The notes under the pieces were generated by a model. The model was not told where the DNA came from. It saw only the letters and a program-made list of their open reading frames with translations, and did no database searches. A DNA stretch of 58,327 bases from 3107 sp965216225. GTDB taxonomy: Bacteria; Pseudomonadota; Alphaproteobacteria; Rhodobacterales; Rhodobacteraceae. A program made the translations under genes and the position numbers. How positions within the stretch are numbered: the stretch's first letter is position 1; each line of letters opens with the position of its first letter. Shown here one piece after another: positions 1 to 9,319 of this stretch. The stretch is from positions 1 to 58,327 of the forward strand of contig CBDCFF010000017.1 in NCBI GenBank assembly GCA_965216225.1, given 5' to 3'.

Positions 1-90
1 CGCTCATGTCACTACTCCGTTTTGCAGAACACTGATTCACACGTTCAAAACAAAGTCAATGGGTCCTGAGCCTAGCTTCATCGGAATCGC

Positions 91-1383
91 TTGCCGTTGC
101 CAACTGTCTGTCTGGCGCTGGCGGCGGCGCGTGCGGGTGTTGACGTGACACTGGTTGAGCGGTTCGGCTGTTTTGGCGGCAATATAACGGTGGTTGGCGT
201 GGAAGGCTTTGCCTGGTATCGCCATGAAAGGACTGTCGAGGCGGGCGGTCTCGGCCGGGAATTGAAGCGTGCGCCAGGGCGATGGGCGCTGCCGTACCGG
301 AGAGTCAGTCGCTGAGCCATGATCTGGACAGCGAAGGCTTCAAGCTGGTCGCGGATCGGCTGGTGGAAGAGGCCGGCATTCATCCGATGCTGCACAGGCT
401 GTTTGTCGCTCCGGTCATGGAAGGCGGCGCGATCACCGGCATCATCGTCGAAAGCAAGGCCGGTCGGGAAGCGATCATGGCCAGACGGGTGATCGACGCC
501 ACCGGCGACGCGGATGTTGCGGCGCGGGCAGGCGCCCCCTGCAACATGCCCCCGGTCGAGCAGATGCAGGCGGCCTCTGTCATGTTCCATGTGGCCGGGA
601 TTGACAAGGCAGCCTTCATGGACGGTATCAAGGCCGACCCGCAGACCTGTGCCGACCGGGGCGGCGGAGGCGAATGGAAGACCGAGACCTCCGGCAAGGA
701 AGACGGGATGTTCTCGCCCTCCCTGAAGAAACCATTTGAACAGGCCATACGGGACGGTCTGATCCCGCCGCATCTGAACACCATCGCGGGCACCTGGGGC
801 GCGGTGCATGATACGGGTGAAATGACTTGCATGAATCTCGTCCATCTCGACGGCTGCGATGGCACCGACCCGGACAGCCTGACAAGGTACGAGATCGAAG
901 GCCGCTGGCAGGCGATGCTGGCGATCGAAGCGCTGCGCAGATACACGCCGGGCTGCGCTGGCATCCGGCTCAGGAATTTCGGCATGTCGATCGGGATTTG
1001 CGACACACGCAAGATTGATGCGGCCTACAACATGACCAAATCCGATGTGCGCGGGCAGGGCCGGTTCGAGGATTCCATCGGCATCTATCCCGAGTTCATC
1101 GACGGTCACGGCGTGCTGGTGCTGCCGACAACCGGGCGGTACATGCAGATCCCCTACCGCTCGCTCTTGCCTGGGGGGGGTGGACAATCTTCTGGTCGCA
1201 GGGCGCGCGACAGGCGGTGACAGGATTGCGCACGCAGCGACAAGAAACATATCCTGTTGTGCCGTCAGCGGGCAGGGGGCAGGCATTGCTGCGGCACTGT
1301 CGGTGAAGTCCGGCGCGCCCCTGCGGCATGTGAACATGTCGGATGTGCAATCCGAACTCAGGCGTCAGGATGTGCGCATTGAT
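91..1383 (+). pseudogene. Broken FAD-dependent oxidoreductase (FAD_oxidored type)
   Basis: The reading frame resembles the family of FAD-dependent oxidoreductases that begins with a Rossmann fold followed by a VTLVERFGCFGGN segment, which is visible at about 145-180. The gene is broken at least twice. Frame 1 ends near 280 and the protein resumes in frame 3 from 282. At 1173-1180 a run of eight G shifts the frame again, where seven G would give PGGVDNLLVAGRATGG, the usual FAD-binding C-terminal motif. The N-terminal GxGxxG is missing: bases 1-95 do not encode it in any frame and look unrelated, so the 5' end has been lost or replaced. The C-terminal frame runs on without a clear stop before bioY. 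The substrate cannot be told. Confidence 0.75.
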
Positions 1384-1501
1384 CAGGGGCAGGCAGTTGC
1401 AGGCGGAAATGCGGTTGCGCAATTCCGCAGGCGTGGCGTAGGTTCCGCGCAAGGCCGGTCTGCATGGATGGCGTCCGGCCCATGGCCTGCAAGGATATTC
1501 C

Positions 1502-2053
1502 ATGGAACGCAACGTTGTTTTCATCGCCCTGTTCGCCGCGTTGATCGCGGTTCTTGGCCTGATTCCGAAAATCACCCTGGCCAGCGGAATTCCGGTTACG
1601 GCCCAAAGCATGGGCATCATGCTGTGCGGAACCGTTCTGGGAGCAAGGCGCGGCGCGCTGGCGGTTTGTCTGTTCCTGCTTCTGGTGGCGCTGGGCCTGC
1701 CGCTGCTGGCAGGCGGTCGTGGCGGCCTTGGCGTGTTCACCACGCCTTGGGCCGGTTTCCTGTTCGGCTTCCCGGCAGCGGCCTTCGCGACCGGGCTGGT
1801 CATGGAGAAATGGCGCACAGGCAACCTGACCCTGATTGCGGGCATGGCCTCGGTCGTCGGCGGTATTGGTACGCTCTACCTGATCGCGGTGCCCTGTTAT
1901 ATGGTCATGAAGCCTGCCGGGCCGGGTGAGGCGCTGTTGACGGCAATGGCGCCCTTCATGCCCGGCGACCTGATCAAGGCGGTTCTGACCGGGTTCATCA
2001 CCTCTGCCCTTGCAAAAGCGCGCCCGGAAAGCCTGCTGTCGCGCGCCAGATGA
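1502..2053 (+). CDS. bioY: Biotin transporter BioY (ECF S component)
   Basis: A 183-residue integral membrane protein with about six hydrophobic segments and the BioY pattern: N-terminal helix MERNVVFIALFAALIAVLG, then GIPVTAQSMGIMLCGTVLG, a glycine-rich GGRGGLGVF segment and a C-terminal PGDLIKAVLTG. BioY binds biotin with high affinity in the inner membrane, alone or with the BioM ATPase and BioN. No bioMN lies beside it, so it would act alone or with an energising module encoded elsewhere. AAGGA sits 7 nt before the ATG. I see no BioR-type palindrome upstream. It converges on the thiolase/ligase pair, a neighbourhood that recalls the Bacillus yhfS-yhfT-yhfU cluster. Confidence 0.9.
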   Translation: MERNVVFIALFAALIAVLGLIPKITLASGIPVTAQSMGIMLCGTVLGARRGALAVCLFLLLVALGLPLLAGGRGGLGVFTTPWAGFLFGFPAAAFATGLVMEKWRTGNLTLIAGMASVVGGIGTLYLIAVPCYMVMKPAGPGEALLTAMAPFMPGDLIKAVLTGFITSALAKARPESLLSRAR

Positions 2054-2140
2054 CCGATGCCGAAGGCGCCCCTGAATGCCGCCCGGTGCATTCGCCTGTT
2101 TTTCAGGCTCCGGCGAAGTCCCCGATCCGATCCGTATTCC

Positions 2141-3247
2141 TCAATCCGCCGACAGGATCAGGGCGGAGCCGATCCCGCCCGCGGCGGCAATCGCGGCGAG
2201 GCCGATGCCACCCCGGCGGCAAAGCTCGTGATACAGGCGCACCGCAAGGATCGCGCCGGATGCCCCGATGGGATGGCCCCGCGCCAGGGCGCCGCCGCCG
2301 GGATTGACAATGCCGGGGCTGATCTTCGCGGCCTCCACGCAGGCGATGGCCTGCACCGCATAGGCTTCCATGATTTCGGCAACCGACAGGTCGCCGGCCG
2401 AAAGTCCCGCGATTGACAGGGCTTGTCCGATTGCCCCGACGGGGGACAATCCGGGGCTGTCCGGCGCAGCGCCCAGCGTGACGCCCGCGCGGATACGCAC
2501 ACCCGGCCGGTTGCCCTGCATGGCCAGCCGTTCCGAAACCACGACGCAGAAAGCGGCCGCATCCGCCGCAACGGATGTATTGGCGGCGGTGACGGTTCCG
2601 GTGATCGGTCTTGCCCGCCGGCAATGTCCCGCGTGAAGGTTGCGGGCAAAGCTGTCGCAACCCTGACCTGCAATCGGGACAATTTCCGCGCCCAGCCGCG
2701 ACTGTGCCGCAAGGGCCTTGCCGTGGCTCTCGATCGCCCAGGCATCCTGTCTGTTCTTCGTGATGCCAAGGCGTTCCGCCAGTCTTGCGGCGGCCTCGGC
2801 CATATCGGGGTCGCGGTCGGGGAAGGGGCTGAACGGGGGCTGATCATAAGGTGCCGGTTCGCCGCCATCGGGATCGGTGCGCAGGCGCAGCGGGCGGCGG
2901 GAACAGCTTTCGACGCCACCGGCGATCACCACGTTCGCCTGGCCGCTGTCCACCAGTGCGCGGGCCAGAAGAAGCGCATCGAGCCCGCCCGCGCATTGCC
3001 GGTCGATGCTGAGCCCGGCGACCGTTTCGGGCAGCTCTGAGGCCAGCGCAACCAGCCGCGCCGGATTGCCCCCTGCGCCCAGTGCATTGGAGACGATCAC
3101 CTCATCCACATCATCGACGCCGAGTTCCGCCCCGTGCAGGCAGGCCCGGACCACCGGCGCCGCCAGTTCGTGCGGCTCCAGCCGCGACATGGCCCCGCCC
3201 CGTGGCGCAACCGCGCTGCGCATCGCCGCGATGACCCGTGCGTTCAA
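2141..3247 (-). CDS. Thiolase-family protein with altered active site
   Basis: A 368-residue thiolase fold protein. The likely start is TTG at 3247, overlapping the ligase stop codon by 4 bp (TTGA), which implies translational coupling; the coding frame stays open further upstream but that part lies inside the ligase gene. The nucleophile motif DRQCAGGLDAL and the histidine motif GHPIGASGA are present. Two usual catalytic positions differ: the NEAFA asparagine is methionine (EIMEAYAVQ) and the second cysteine in the CxGGG motif is alanine (AIAAAGGIG). The enzyme may therefore not perform reversible thiolysis in the normal way. Its length is close to that of short thiolases such as Bacillus YhfS. 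Likely partner: the adjacent acyl-CoA ligase. The substrate is unknown; a role in making a biotin precursor is an inference from bioY next door. Confidence 0.85.
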   Translation of the reverse strand: MNARVIAAMRSAVAPRGGAMSRLEPHELAAPVVRACLHGAELGVDDVDEVIVSNALGAGGNPARLVALASELPETVAGLSIDRQCAGGLDALLLARALVDSGQANVVIAGGVESCSRRPLRLRTDPDGGEPAPYDQPPFSPFPDRDPDMAEAAARLAERLGITKNRQDAWAIESHGKALAAQSRLGAEIVPIAGQGCDSFARNLHAGHCRRARPITGTVTAANTSVAADAAAFCVVVSERLAMQGNRPGVRIRAGVTLGAAPDSPGLSPVGAIGQALSIAGLSAGDLSVAEIMEAYAVQAIACVEAAKISPGIVNPGGGALARGHPIGASGAILAVRLYHELCRRGGIGLAAIAAAGGIGSALILSAD

Positions 3248-4521
3248 GGCGTTATCCCCTGTATCTGTGCCTCCAGCGTTGCAAGGTCGGGCTTGCCCGA
3301 TGCAAGCGTCGGAAACGGGTCGGGGCGCAGAATTGTGCGCGGCGCCTTCAGCGGGCCGAGGCGGGACCGGCAATGGGTCAGGATGTCCGCATCCCTGATC
3401 GGTCCGGCGGCCTCTATGCAGGCGATCAGCACATGCCCGCGCCGGGAGTCCGCAGATGCCAGAACCGCCGCGCGACGAATGGCGGGCAGCGACAGAAGGC
3501 AGGTTTCGACCTCTTCCGGGAACACATTCCGGTCGGCGATCGTCGTCATCCGGCCCCGCCGCCCGGCAAGCCACAGATGGCCGTCAGAATCCAGCCTGCC
3601 GAACTCTCCGACCGTAAGCGCCGGACCATTGCGCCGTGTGTGCCCGTCTTCGCCGTCCGCGTATCCCTGGAAAAGGCAGGGGCTTTCCACCCATATTTCC
3701 CCGGTCTCGCCGGGGGGCAGGGTTGCGCCGCTGTCATCGCGCACGGTGATCGTCACCCCCGGATAGGCTTGCCCGACGGAGCCTTGCGGCGTGCGCGGCC
3801 CGGCCAGTGTGACAAAGCTGGTTTCCGACGCCCCGTAGAATTCGCGAATCCGCGCATTCGGTGCCCGGTCCTGCATCATTGACCGTGTTTTCCCGTCCAG
3901 CTTTGCGCCGCCAACAAGGATCAGACGCAGCATCGGGAACCGGCGCGTGTCCCGCAGGCCCATGAGTTGCCGCAACTGTGCGGGCGTGGCGTAGAGCACG
4001 GTGACATTCGCCCCGCGCAGCCGCGCCGCCTGTCTGTCGGGGCGCAGGCTGTCCAGCAGGTGCAGTCCTGCGCCCAGATGCAGGGCCTCGGTCGCCGCGT
4101 AGAGCGAGAGGGAATGGCTCAACGTCCCCGGAATCGCATAGCTGTCCCGTGCGTCGATGTGCCAGAGCCCTGCGTTCACCCGAAAGTTCCTGCACCAGCT
4201 TGCCTGAGAGCGGATGACCAGCCGGGGCGCGCCGGTGCTGCCGGAGGTCATGCAGCAAACGACCGGCTCACTGCCGGGCGTCGGCGGGGCCGGGCGCTCT
4301 GCGCCTTTGGGCAGCACACAAAATCCGTCCGGCGCCTGCCCACCCGCATAGACGGTCTGCAAGGCCCTTGCGGCGGGTGTTTCCACCACATGCTGAAAAG
4401 CGCATTCGCGCGCGCATCTGCCGGGCAGCGCGACATCCGCCCCTGACGGATCAAAAACCCGGCTGTTCGGGCGCCACAAAAATCGGCGCTGGGTTTTCCT
4501 GGTTACGTTCATCTCTGCCAT
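3244..4521 (-). CDS. AMP-dependent acyl-CoA ligase (ANL superfamily)
   Basis: A 425-residue adenylate-forming enzyme, shorter than the usual 500-550 residues because the N-terminal lobe is reduced. Visible motifs are the P-loop-like A3 CMTSGSTGAPRLVI (lysine replaced by arginine), A5 YGASETS, and the C-terminal A10 motif PTLASGKPDL, which carries the catalytic lysine. It would activate a carboxylic acid to the acyl-AMP and then to a CoA thioester. It shares a 4-bp stop/start overlap with the thiolase, so the two products are probably made in equal amounts and work in sequence. Start chosen at the first ATG (MAEMNVT); MNVT at 4512 is an alternative, and no strong ribosome binding site decides. 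Substrate unknown. Confidence 0.85.
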   Translation of the reverse strand: MAEMNVTRKTQRRFLWRPNSRVFDPSGADVALPGRCARECAFQHVVETPAARALQTVYAGGQAPDGFCVLPKGAERPAPPTPGSEPVVCCMTSGSTGAPRLVIRSQASWCRNFRVNAGLWHIDARDSYAIPGTLSHSLSLYAATEALHLGAGLHLLDSLRPDRQAARLRGANVTVLYATPAQLRQLMGLRDTRRFPMLRLILVGGAKLDGKTRSMMQDRAPNARIREFYGASETSFVTLAGPRTPQGSVGQAYPGVTITVRDDSGATLPPGETGEIWVESPCLFQGYADGEDGHTRRNGPALTVGEFGRLDSDGHLWLAGRRGRMTTIADRNVFPEEVETCLLSLPAIRRAAVLASADSRRGHVLIACIEAAGPIRDADILTHCRSRLGPLKAPRTILRPDPFPTLASGKPDLATLEAQIQGITP

Positions 4522-4630
4522 CTCTGCGCAATGATCGGCGCATGGTACTGTGCGGATCGGATACCGCCACCGGAAACCGCCCGCACGGCACCCGAACGGC
4601 GGCGGGCGGTCACTGCCTGTTTGCCGATGG

Positions 4631-6130
4631 TCAGTTGATGGATTTGAAGTTGAACTCCCGCCCTTCCCGGATGCCGGACGGCCAGCGGGCGGTAACGGTC
4701 TTGGTGCGCGAATAGAACCTGAAGCTGTCCGGCCCGTGCTGGTTCAGATCGCCAAAGGCCGATTTCTTCCAGCCGCCGAAGGTGTGATAGGCCAGCGGCA
4801 CCGGGATCGGAACATTCACGCCGATCATGCCGATATTCACGCGATGGGCAAAGTCGCGGGCCGTATCGCCATCGCGGGTAAAGATCGCCGCGCCGTTGCC
4901 ATATTCGTTGTTCGTCACCAGACTGACGGCTTCCGCATAGGATCCGGCGCGCACCGAGGACAGGACCGGCCCGAAAATCTCGGTCCTGTAGATGTCCATC
5001 TCCGGGGTCACGCGGTCGAACAGGTGCGGGCCGACAAAGAAGCCGTTCTCATATCCTTGCAGACTGAATGCGCGGCCATCGACAAGCAGTTCCGCGCCTT
5101 GCTCGATGCCGCGTTCGACGAGGCCCAGAATGCGCTTTTTGGCTTCGGCCGTCACGACCGGGCCGAAATCCACATCATCGCCCGCTGTGTACGGGCCGAC
5201 CTTCAGCTTTTCGATGCGCGGCATCAGCTTTTCGATCAGCCGGTCGGCGGTTTCATCGCCCACCGGAACGGCGACCGACACCGCCATGCAGCGTTCGCCC
5301 GCCGCGCCGTAACCGGCCCCGACCAGTGCGTCGGCGGCCTGATCCATATCGGCGTCGGGCATGACGACCATATGATTCTTGGCGCCGCCGAAGCACTGAG
5401 CGCGCTTGCCGCCGGCCGCCGCGCGCTGATAGACATATTGCGCGACCGGGGTAGAGCCCACAAAGCCGATTGACTGCACGACCGGATTGTCAAGCAGGGC
5501 GTCCACGGCCTCCCTGTCGCCGTTCACCACTTGCAGGACGCCCCTGGGCAGGCCCGCTTCCTCCAGCAATTCGGCCAGCATCATCGGAACAGATGGGTCA
5601 CGCTCTGACGGTTTCAGAACGAAGGCATTGCCGCACGCCAGCGCCGGGGCGAACATCCACAAGGGCATCATGGCCGGGAAGTTGAAGGGGGTGATCCCGC
5701 CGCAGACGCCCAGGGGCTGGCGCATGGAAAAGAGGTCGATGCCCGACCCTGCCGCGTCGGTATATTCACCTTTCAGCAGGTGCGGCGCGCCGATGCAGAA
5801 TTCCACGCATTCCAGACCCCGGATCACATCGCCCCTGGCGTCGGGAATGGTCTTGCCGTGCTCGCCGGACAGCGCCTCTGCCAGCGTGTCCATGTCGCGG
5901 TGCATCAGTTCGACGAACTTCATCATTACCCGTGCGCGTTTCTGCGGGTTCGTCGCGGCCCAGGCGGGCTGCGCGGCGGCGGCAATCCCGACCGCCCTGT
6001 TCAACTCGTCAGCGTTGGCCAGCGGCACTTTTGCCCGGACTTCGCCGGTGGCCGGGTTGAAGACATCGCCAAGACGCCCCGAACCGCCGGAAACACGTTC
6101 GCCATTGATCCAGTGACCAAGCTCCTTCAT
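4631..6130 (-). CDS. mmsA: CoA-acylating methylmalonate-semialdehyde dehydrogenase
   Basis: A 499-residue aldehyde dehydrogenase of the MmsA type. It converts methylmalonate semialdehyde or malonate semialdehyde with CoA and NAD to propionyl-CoA or acetyl-CoA in valine, inositol and beta-alanine breakdown. Diagnostic segments are the N-terminal GHWINGERV, the NAD-site GFVGSTPVAQYVY, the KNHMVVMPDADMDQA segment and the catalytic cysteine in GAAGERCMAVSV. The C-terminal YSRTKTVTARWPSG is characteristic of MmsA. The start at MKELGHWI is preferred over an upstream ATG (6142) because GGAGG lies 5 nt in front of it. It is transcribed away from the CBS-domain gene; 109 bp separate it from the downstream ligase gene. 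Confidence 0.93.
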   Translation of the reverse strand: MKELGHWINGERVSGGSGRLGDVFNPATGEVRAKVPLANADELNRAVGIAAAAQPAWAATNPQKRARVMMKFVELMHRDMDTLAEALSGEHGKTIPDARGDVIRGLECVEFCIGAPHLLKGEYTDAAGSGIDLFSMRQPLGVCGGITPFNFPAMMPLWMFAPALACGNAFVLKPSERDPSVPMMLAELLEEAGLPRGVLQVVNGDREAVDALLDNPVVQSIGFVGSTPVAQYVYQRAAAGGKRAQCFGGAKNHMVVMPDADMDQAADALVGAGYGAAGERCMAVSVAVPVGDETADRLIEKLMPRIEKLKVGPYTAGDDVDFGPVVTAEAKKRILGLVERGIEQGAELLVDGRAFSLQGYENGFFVGPHLFDRVTPEMDIYRTEIFGPVLSSVRAGSYAEAVSLVTNNEYGNGAAIFTRDGDTARDFAHRVNIGMIGVNVPIPVPLAYHTFGGWKKSAFGDLNQHGPDSFRFYSRTKTVTARWPSGIREGREFNFKSIN

Positions 6131-6203
6131 CCCATCCTCCACAGTTTACGGGAATTTGTCAGCCCGCATGATAGGTTTGCGTCTTTCCCTTTAACAGAGG
6201 CAA

Positions 6204-6213
6204 TTTTGCAAAA
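6204..6213. promoter_or_regulatory. Palindrome in the mmsA/CBS divergent intergenic region
   Basis: The 300-bp region 6131-6430 separates two divergent genes and holds the perfect palindrome TTTTGCAAAA, 74 bp upstream of the mmsA start. An AT-richer stretch surrounds it (6180-6215). It could be an operator for a dimeric repressor, but a 10-bp palindrome can arise by chance and no regulator gene is adjacent. Nothing else is recognisable in this intergenic stretch. Confidence 0.2.
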
Positions 6214-6430
6214 GGCGGAAATGGATATTCGGCAGGGTCTTCGGCGCGATGATCGGCGGATTTTCCGGGGATGGATCGGCCAATCGCCGGTTCCCGCCCG
6301 TCGGCGCGGAAATTTTCACGGAAAACCGGCCGCCTGATGTTCAGATTGTCGCGCCCGGAAGGCCCGGCTTGACAGATGCCGGGCAAGGGGCGAGGGTAAC
6401 GGAAAATGATCCAGTGCAGAGGAGGCCCGA

Positions 6431-6865
6431 ATGCTCGTTCGTCAGATCTTGAAGTCGAAGGATAATCAGGATGTCGTGACCATTGCACCGGGCCTGAAGG
6501 TTTCCGCCGCCGCCAGGATACTGTCGGAACGCCGTATCGGCACGGTCGTGGTGTCCGAAGACAGGAAATCCGTGCGCGGCATTCTGTCAGAGCGCGACAT
6601 CGTGCGGGAACTGGGCAAGCGCGGGTCCGGCTGCATGTCCGATAGCGTGGATGTATTGATGACCAGAAACGTCATCACCTGTGCGCCGGAAGACAAGACC
6701 CAGGACATTCTGGCGCAAATGACCGAGGGTCGATTCCGCCACATGCCGGTGATCAGTGACGGGGCGCTGATCGGCCTCATCTCGCTGGGCGACGTGGTGA
6801 AGGCGCAACTGTCAGAGCTTGCGATGGAAAAGGATGCCCTGCAAGGCATGATCATGGGGCACTGA
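6431..6865 (+). CDS. Tandem CBS-domain protein
   Basis: A 144-residue protein made almost entirely of two CBS domains. The first covers about residues 10-62 (ILSERRIGTVVVSEDRKSV followed by GILSERDIVREL) and the second about 73-130 (VDVLMTRNVITCAPEDKT and FRHMPVISDGALIGLISLGD). Stand-alone CBS pairs bind adenine nucleotides or related ligands and act as energy or redox sensors. No catalytic domain is attached, so the partner is unknown. GAGGAGG lies 6 nt before the ATG. The gene precedes coaD on the same strand with an 85-bp gap. Confidence 0.9.
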   Translation: MLVRQILKSKDNQDVVTIAPGLKVSAAARILSERRIGTVVVSEDRKSVRGILSERDIVRELGKRGSGCMSDSVDVLMTRNVITCAPEDKTQDILAQMTEGRFRHMPVISDGALIGLISLGDVVKAQLSELAMEKDALQGMIMGH

Positions 6866-6950
6866 GAATCTCCTGGAAACCGAACAGCCTGCAATAATGG
6901 GGCCGGACATGTTGTTGCGCGTTGCTGCGCGCCGCAGGAATGGGGACGAA

Positions 6951-7475
6951 ATGCGCACAGGTCTTTATGCCGGAACCTTCGACCCGGTAACGCTTGGCCA
7001 TCTGGACATTATCCAGAGGGCCGCGCATCTGGTGGACCGGCTGGTCATTGGCGTGGCAATCAACCGGGGCAAGGGGCCGCTGTTTTCGTTGCAGGAGCGG
7101 GTCGATATGGTCGAGGCGGAATGCCGGGCGCTGTCGGAGAAAACCGGAACCGGGATCGTCGCCCATCCGTTTGAAAACCTGTTGATTGACTGTGCCCGCG
7201 ATGTGGGGGCGCAACTGATTGTGCGGGGCCTGCGCGCGGTTTCGGATTTTGAGTATGAGTTCCAGATGGTCGGCATGAACCGGGCGATGGACAGTTCCAT
7301 CGAAACCGTCTTTCTGATGGCCGAAGCGCAGCACCAGGCGATTGCCTCGAAGCTGGTCAAGGAAATCGCGCGGCTGGGCGGGGATATTTCGAAATTCGTG
7401 CCCGCAGCCGTGCCCGCAGCCGTGCGCAACGCATTGGCGCGTGACCCCCTCAGACCCGCACCAGACGATCACTGA
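6951..7475 (+). CDS. coaD: Phosphopantetheine adenylyltransferase
   Basis: A 174-residue nucleotidyltransferase, slightly longer than usual. It transfers AMP from ATP to 4'-phosphopantetheine, giving dephospho-CoA, the penultimate step of CoA synthesis. The N-terminal MRTGLYAGTFDPVTLGHLDI carries the T/HxGH motif, and RGLRAVSDFEYEFQM is the substrate-binding segment. The start at 6951 fits the family; an upstream in-frame ATG at 6897 adds 18 poorly conserved residues. Near the C-terminus a 12-bp direct duplication (around 7400-7423) gives PAAVPAAV where relatives have one copy. The 3' end overlaps the convergent MOSC gene by 26 bp. Confidence 0.95.
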   Translation: MRTGLYAGTFDPVTLGHLDIIQRAAHLVDRLVIGVAINRGKGPLFSLQERVDMVEAECRALSEKTGTGIVAHPFENLLIDCARDVGAQLIVRGLRAVSDFEYEFQMVGMNRAMDSSIETVFLMAEAQHQAIASKLVKEIARLGGDISKFVPAAVPAAVRNALARDPLRPAPDDH

Positions 7476-7998
7476 CGGAAACCGCGCCCGATTGCACGAT
7501 CTTGCAGAATACTCCCCTTGGGCGGAGCGCGCGAAGGGCGGGATCCTTGGCCCAGCGATAGGCGTCTTCCCCATACCGCGCCTTCCATTTGACGCAACCG
7601 TTATTGAATATGTCCGACACCTCGATGACGGCGCTGCCCGCCCGCAGGCGAGAGCCGACAGGCAATGCCCGTTCCGACAGGTCAATGTCGGCGGCAATCG
7701 TGTCGCCCGGATGAATGGGATCATCTGTCCCGTTCCATACCAGTTCCAGCAGCCGGGCCGGGATCATGGCGACCTGAATGCGCGGGTCCGGCGCGCCTGT
7801 TGCGGTCTTCAGCCAGGCATGTGTGATCCAGCGGTCCCCGATGACGCCACGCCGTGCATCGAGGGTCAGTCGATCACAAAATACGCGCTGTCCGAAATCG
7901 GGGCGATAGCAGAGATGTGCGACAGGCGCGTCGTTCTTCGGTGCGTTGCGCATGTCGCGAAGGCATGTGTCGAGCGTGGAACGGTCTGGTCCGGGCAT
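7450..7998 (-). CDS. MOSC-domain protein
   Basis: A 182-residue protein with the MOSC (molybdenum cofactor sulfurase C-terminal) layout: CYRPDFGQRVFCDRLTLDARRGVIGDRW near the start and the conserved-cysteine segment FNNGCVKWKARYG near residue 140. Small bacterial MOSC proteins are thought to carry sulfur or bind molybdenum cofactor; the substrate here is not known. The start MPGPDRSTL has AGGAAAC just upstream. The longer frame up to 8094 runs into the gap1 gene and is not used. Its 3' end overlaps coaD tail-to-tail. Confidence 0.8.
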   Translation of the reverse strand: MPGPDRSTLDTCLRDMRNAPKNDAPVAHLCYRPDFGQRVFCDRLTLDARRGVIGDRWITHAWLKTATGAPDPRIQVAMIPARLLELVWNGTDDPIHPGDTIAADIDLSERALPVGSRLRAGSAVIEVSDIFNNGCVKWKARYGEDAYRWAKDPALRALRPRGVFCKIVQSGAVSVSDRLVRV

Positions 7999-8036
7999 CG
8001 TTTCCTGTCTGCGTTTCCCCTGTGCCGCCCGACAGA

Positions 8037-9038
<1,002 letters not shown>

Positions 9039-9152
9039 GCTGACCTCTTCCGGCAGGCAGCGATCCCGATATTCGATGCGCTGGCGTTGATAGCGCCAAC
9101 ATCGGCATTTTCCGAAAAAGGTCAACATTCAGACGCGGCAATCGCATGGAAA

Positions 9153-9296
9153 TCAGCGCCAGATTGCCACATAATTGATCAGATCAATGAATTTCCGGGC
9201 GAGGAGCCGCGATCCCTCCCCCCCCAGAAGGGTAAAATCCAGCGCCAGCGCACATGCAGCGGTGGCAGCCAGAATGATTGCGATGCGGTTCGTCAC
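9153..9296 (-). CDS. 47-residue single-pass membrane peptide between two gap genes
   Basis: A short GTG-started frame, VTNRIAIILAATAACALAL and onward, ending with FIDLINYVAIWR. Residues 4-22 form one hydrophobic helix and the rest is an amphipathic tail. It starts 23 bp after the gap2 stop on the same strand, so it is probably co-transcribed. From memory, similar small proteins lie beside gap genes in other Rhodobacterales, but I could not check that. AGGGAG lies about 12 nt before the GTG, farther than usual. The frame stays open upstream to 9374, but that part overlaps gap2. Function unknown. Confidence 0.6.
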   Translation of the reverse strand: MTNRIAIILAATAACALALDFTLLGGEGSRLLARKFIDLINYVAIWR

Positions 9297-9319
9297 GGGC
9301 CGGGATGCTCCCTGTGGTT

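Noticed and set aside
2141..3574. Thiolase start extended to 3574
   Set aside because: The extra 109 codons lie inside the ligase gene in another frame and show no thiolase homology; the TTG overlap at 3247 is more likely.
4550..5473. 307-codon plus-strand frame opposite mmsA
   Set aside because: Antisense to a clear dehydrogenase; composition artefact.
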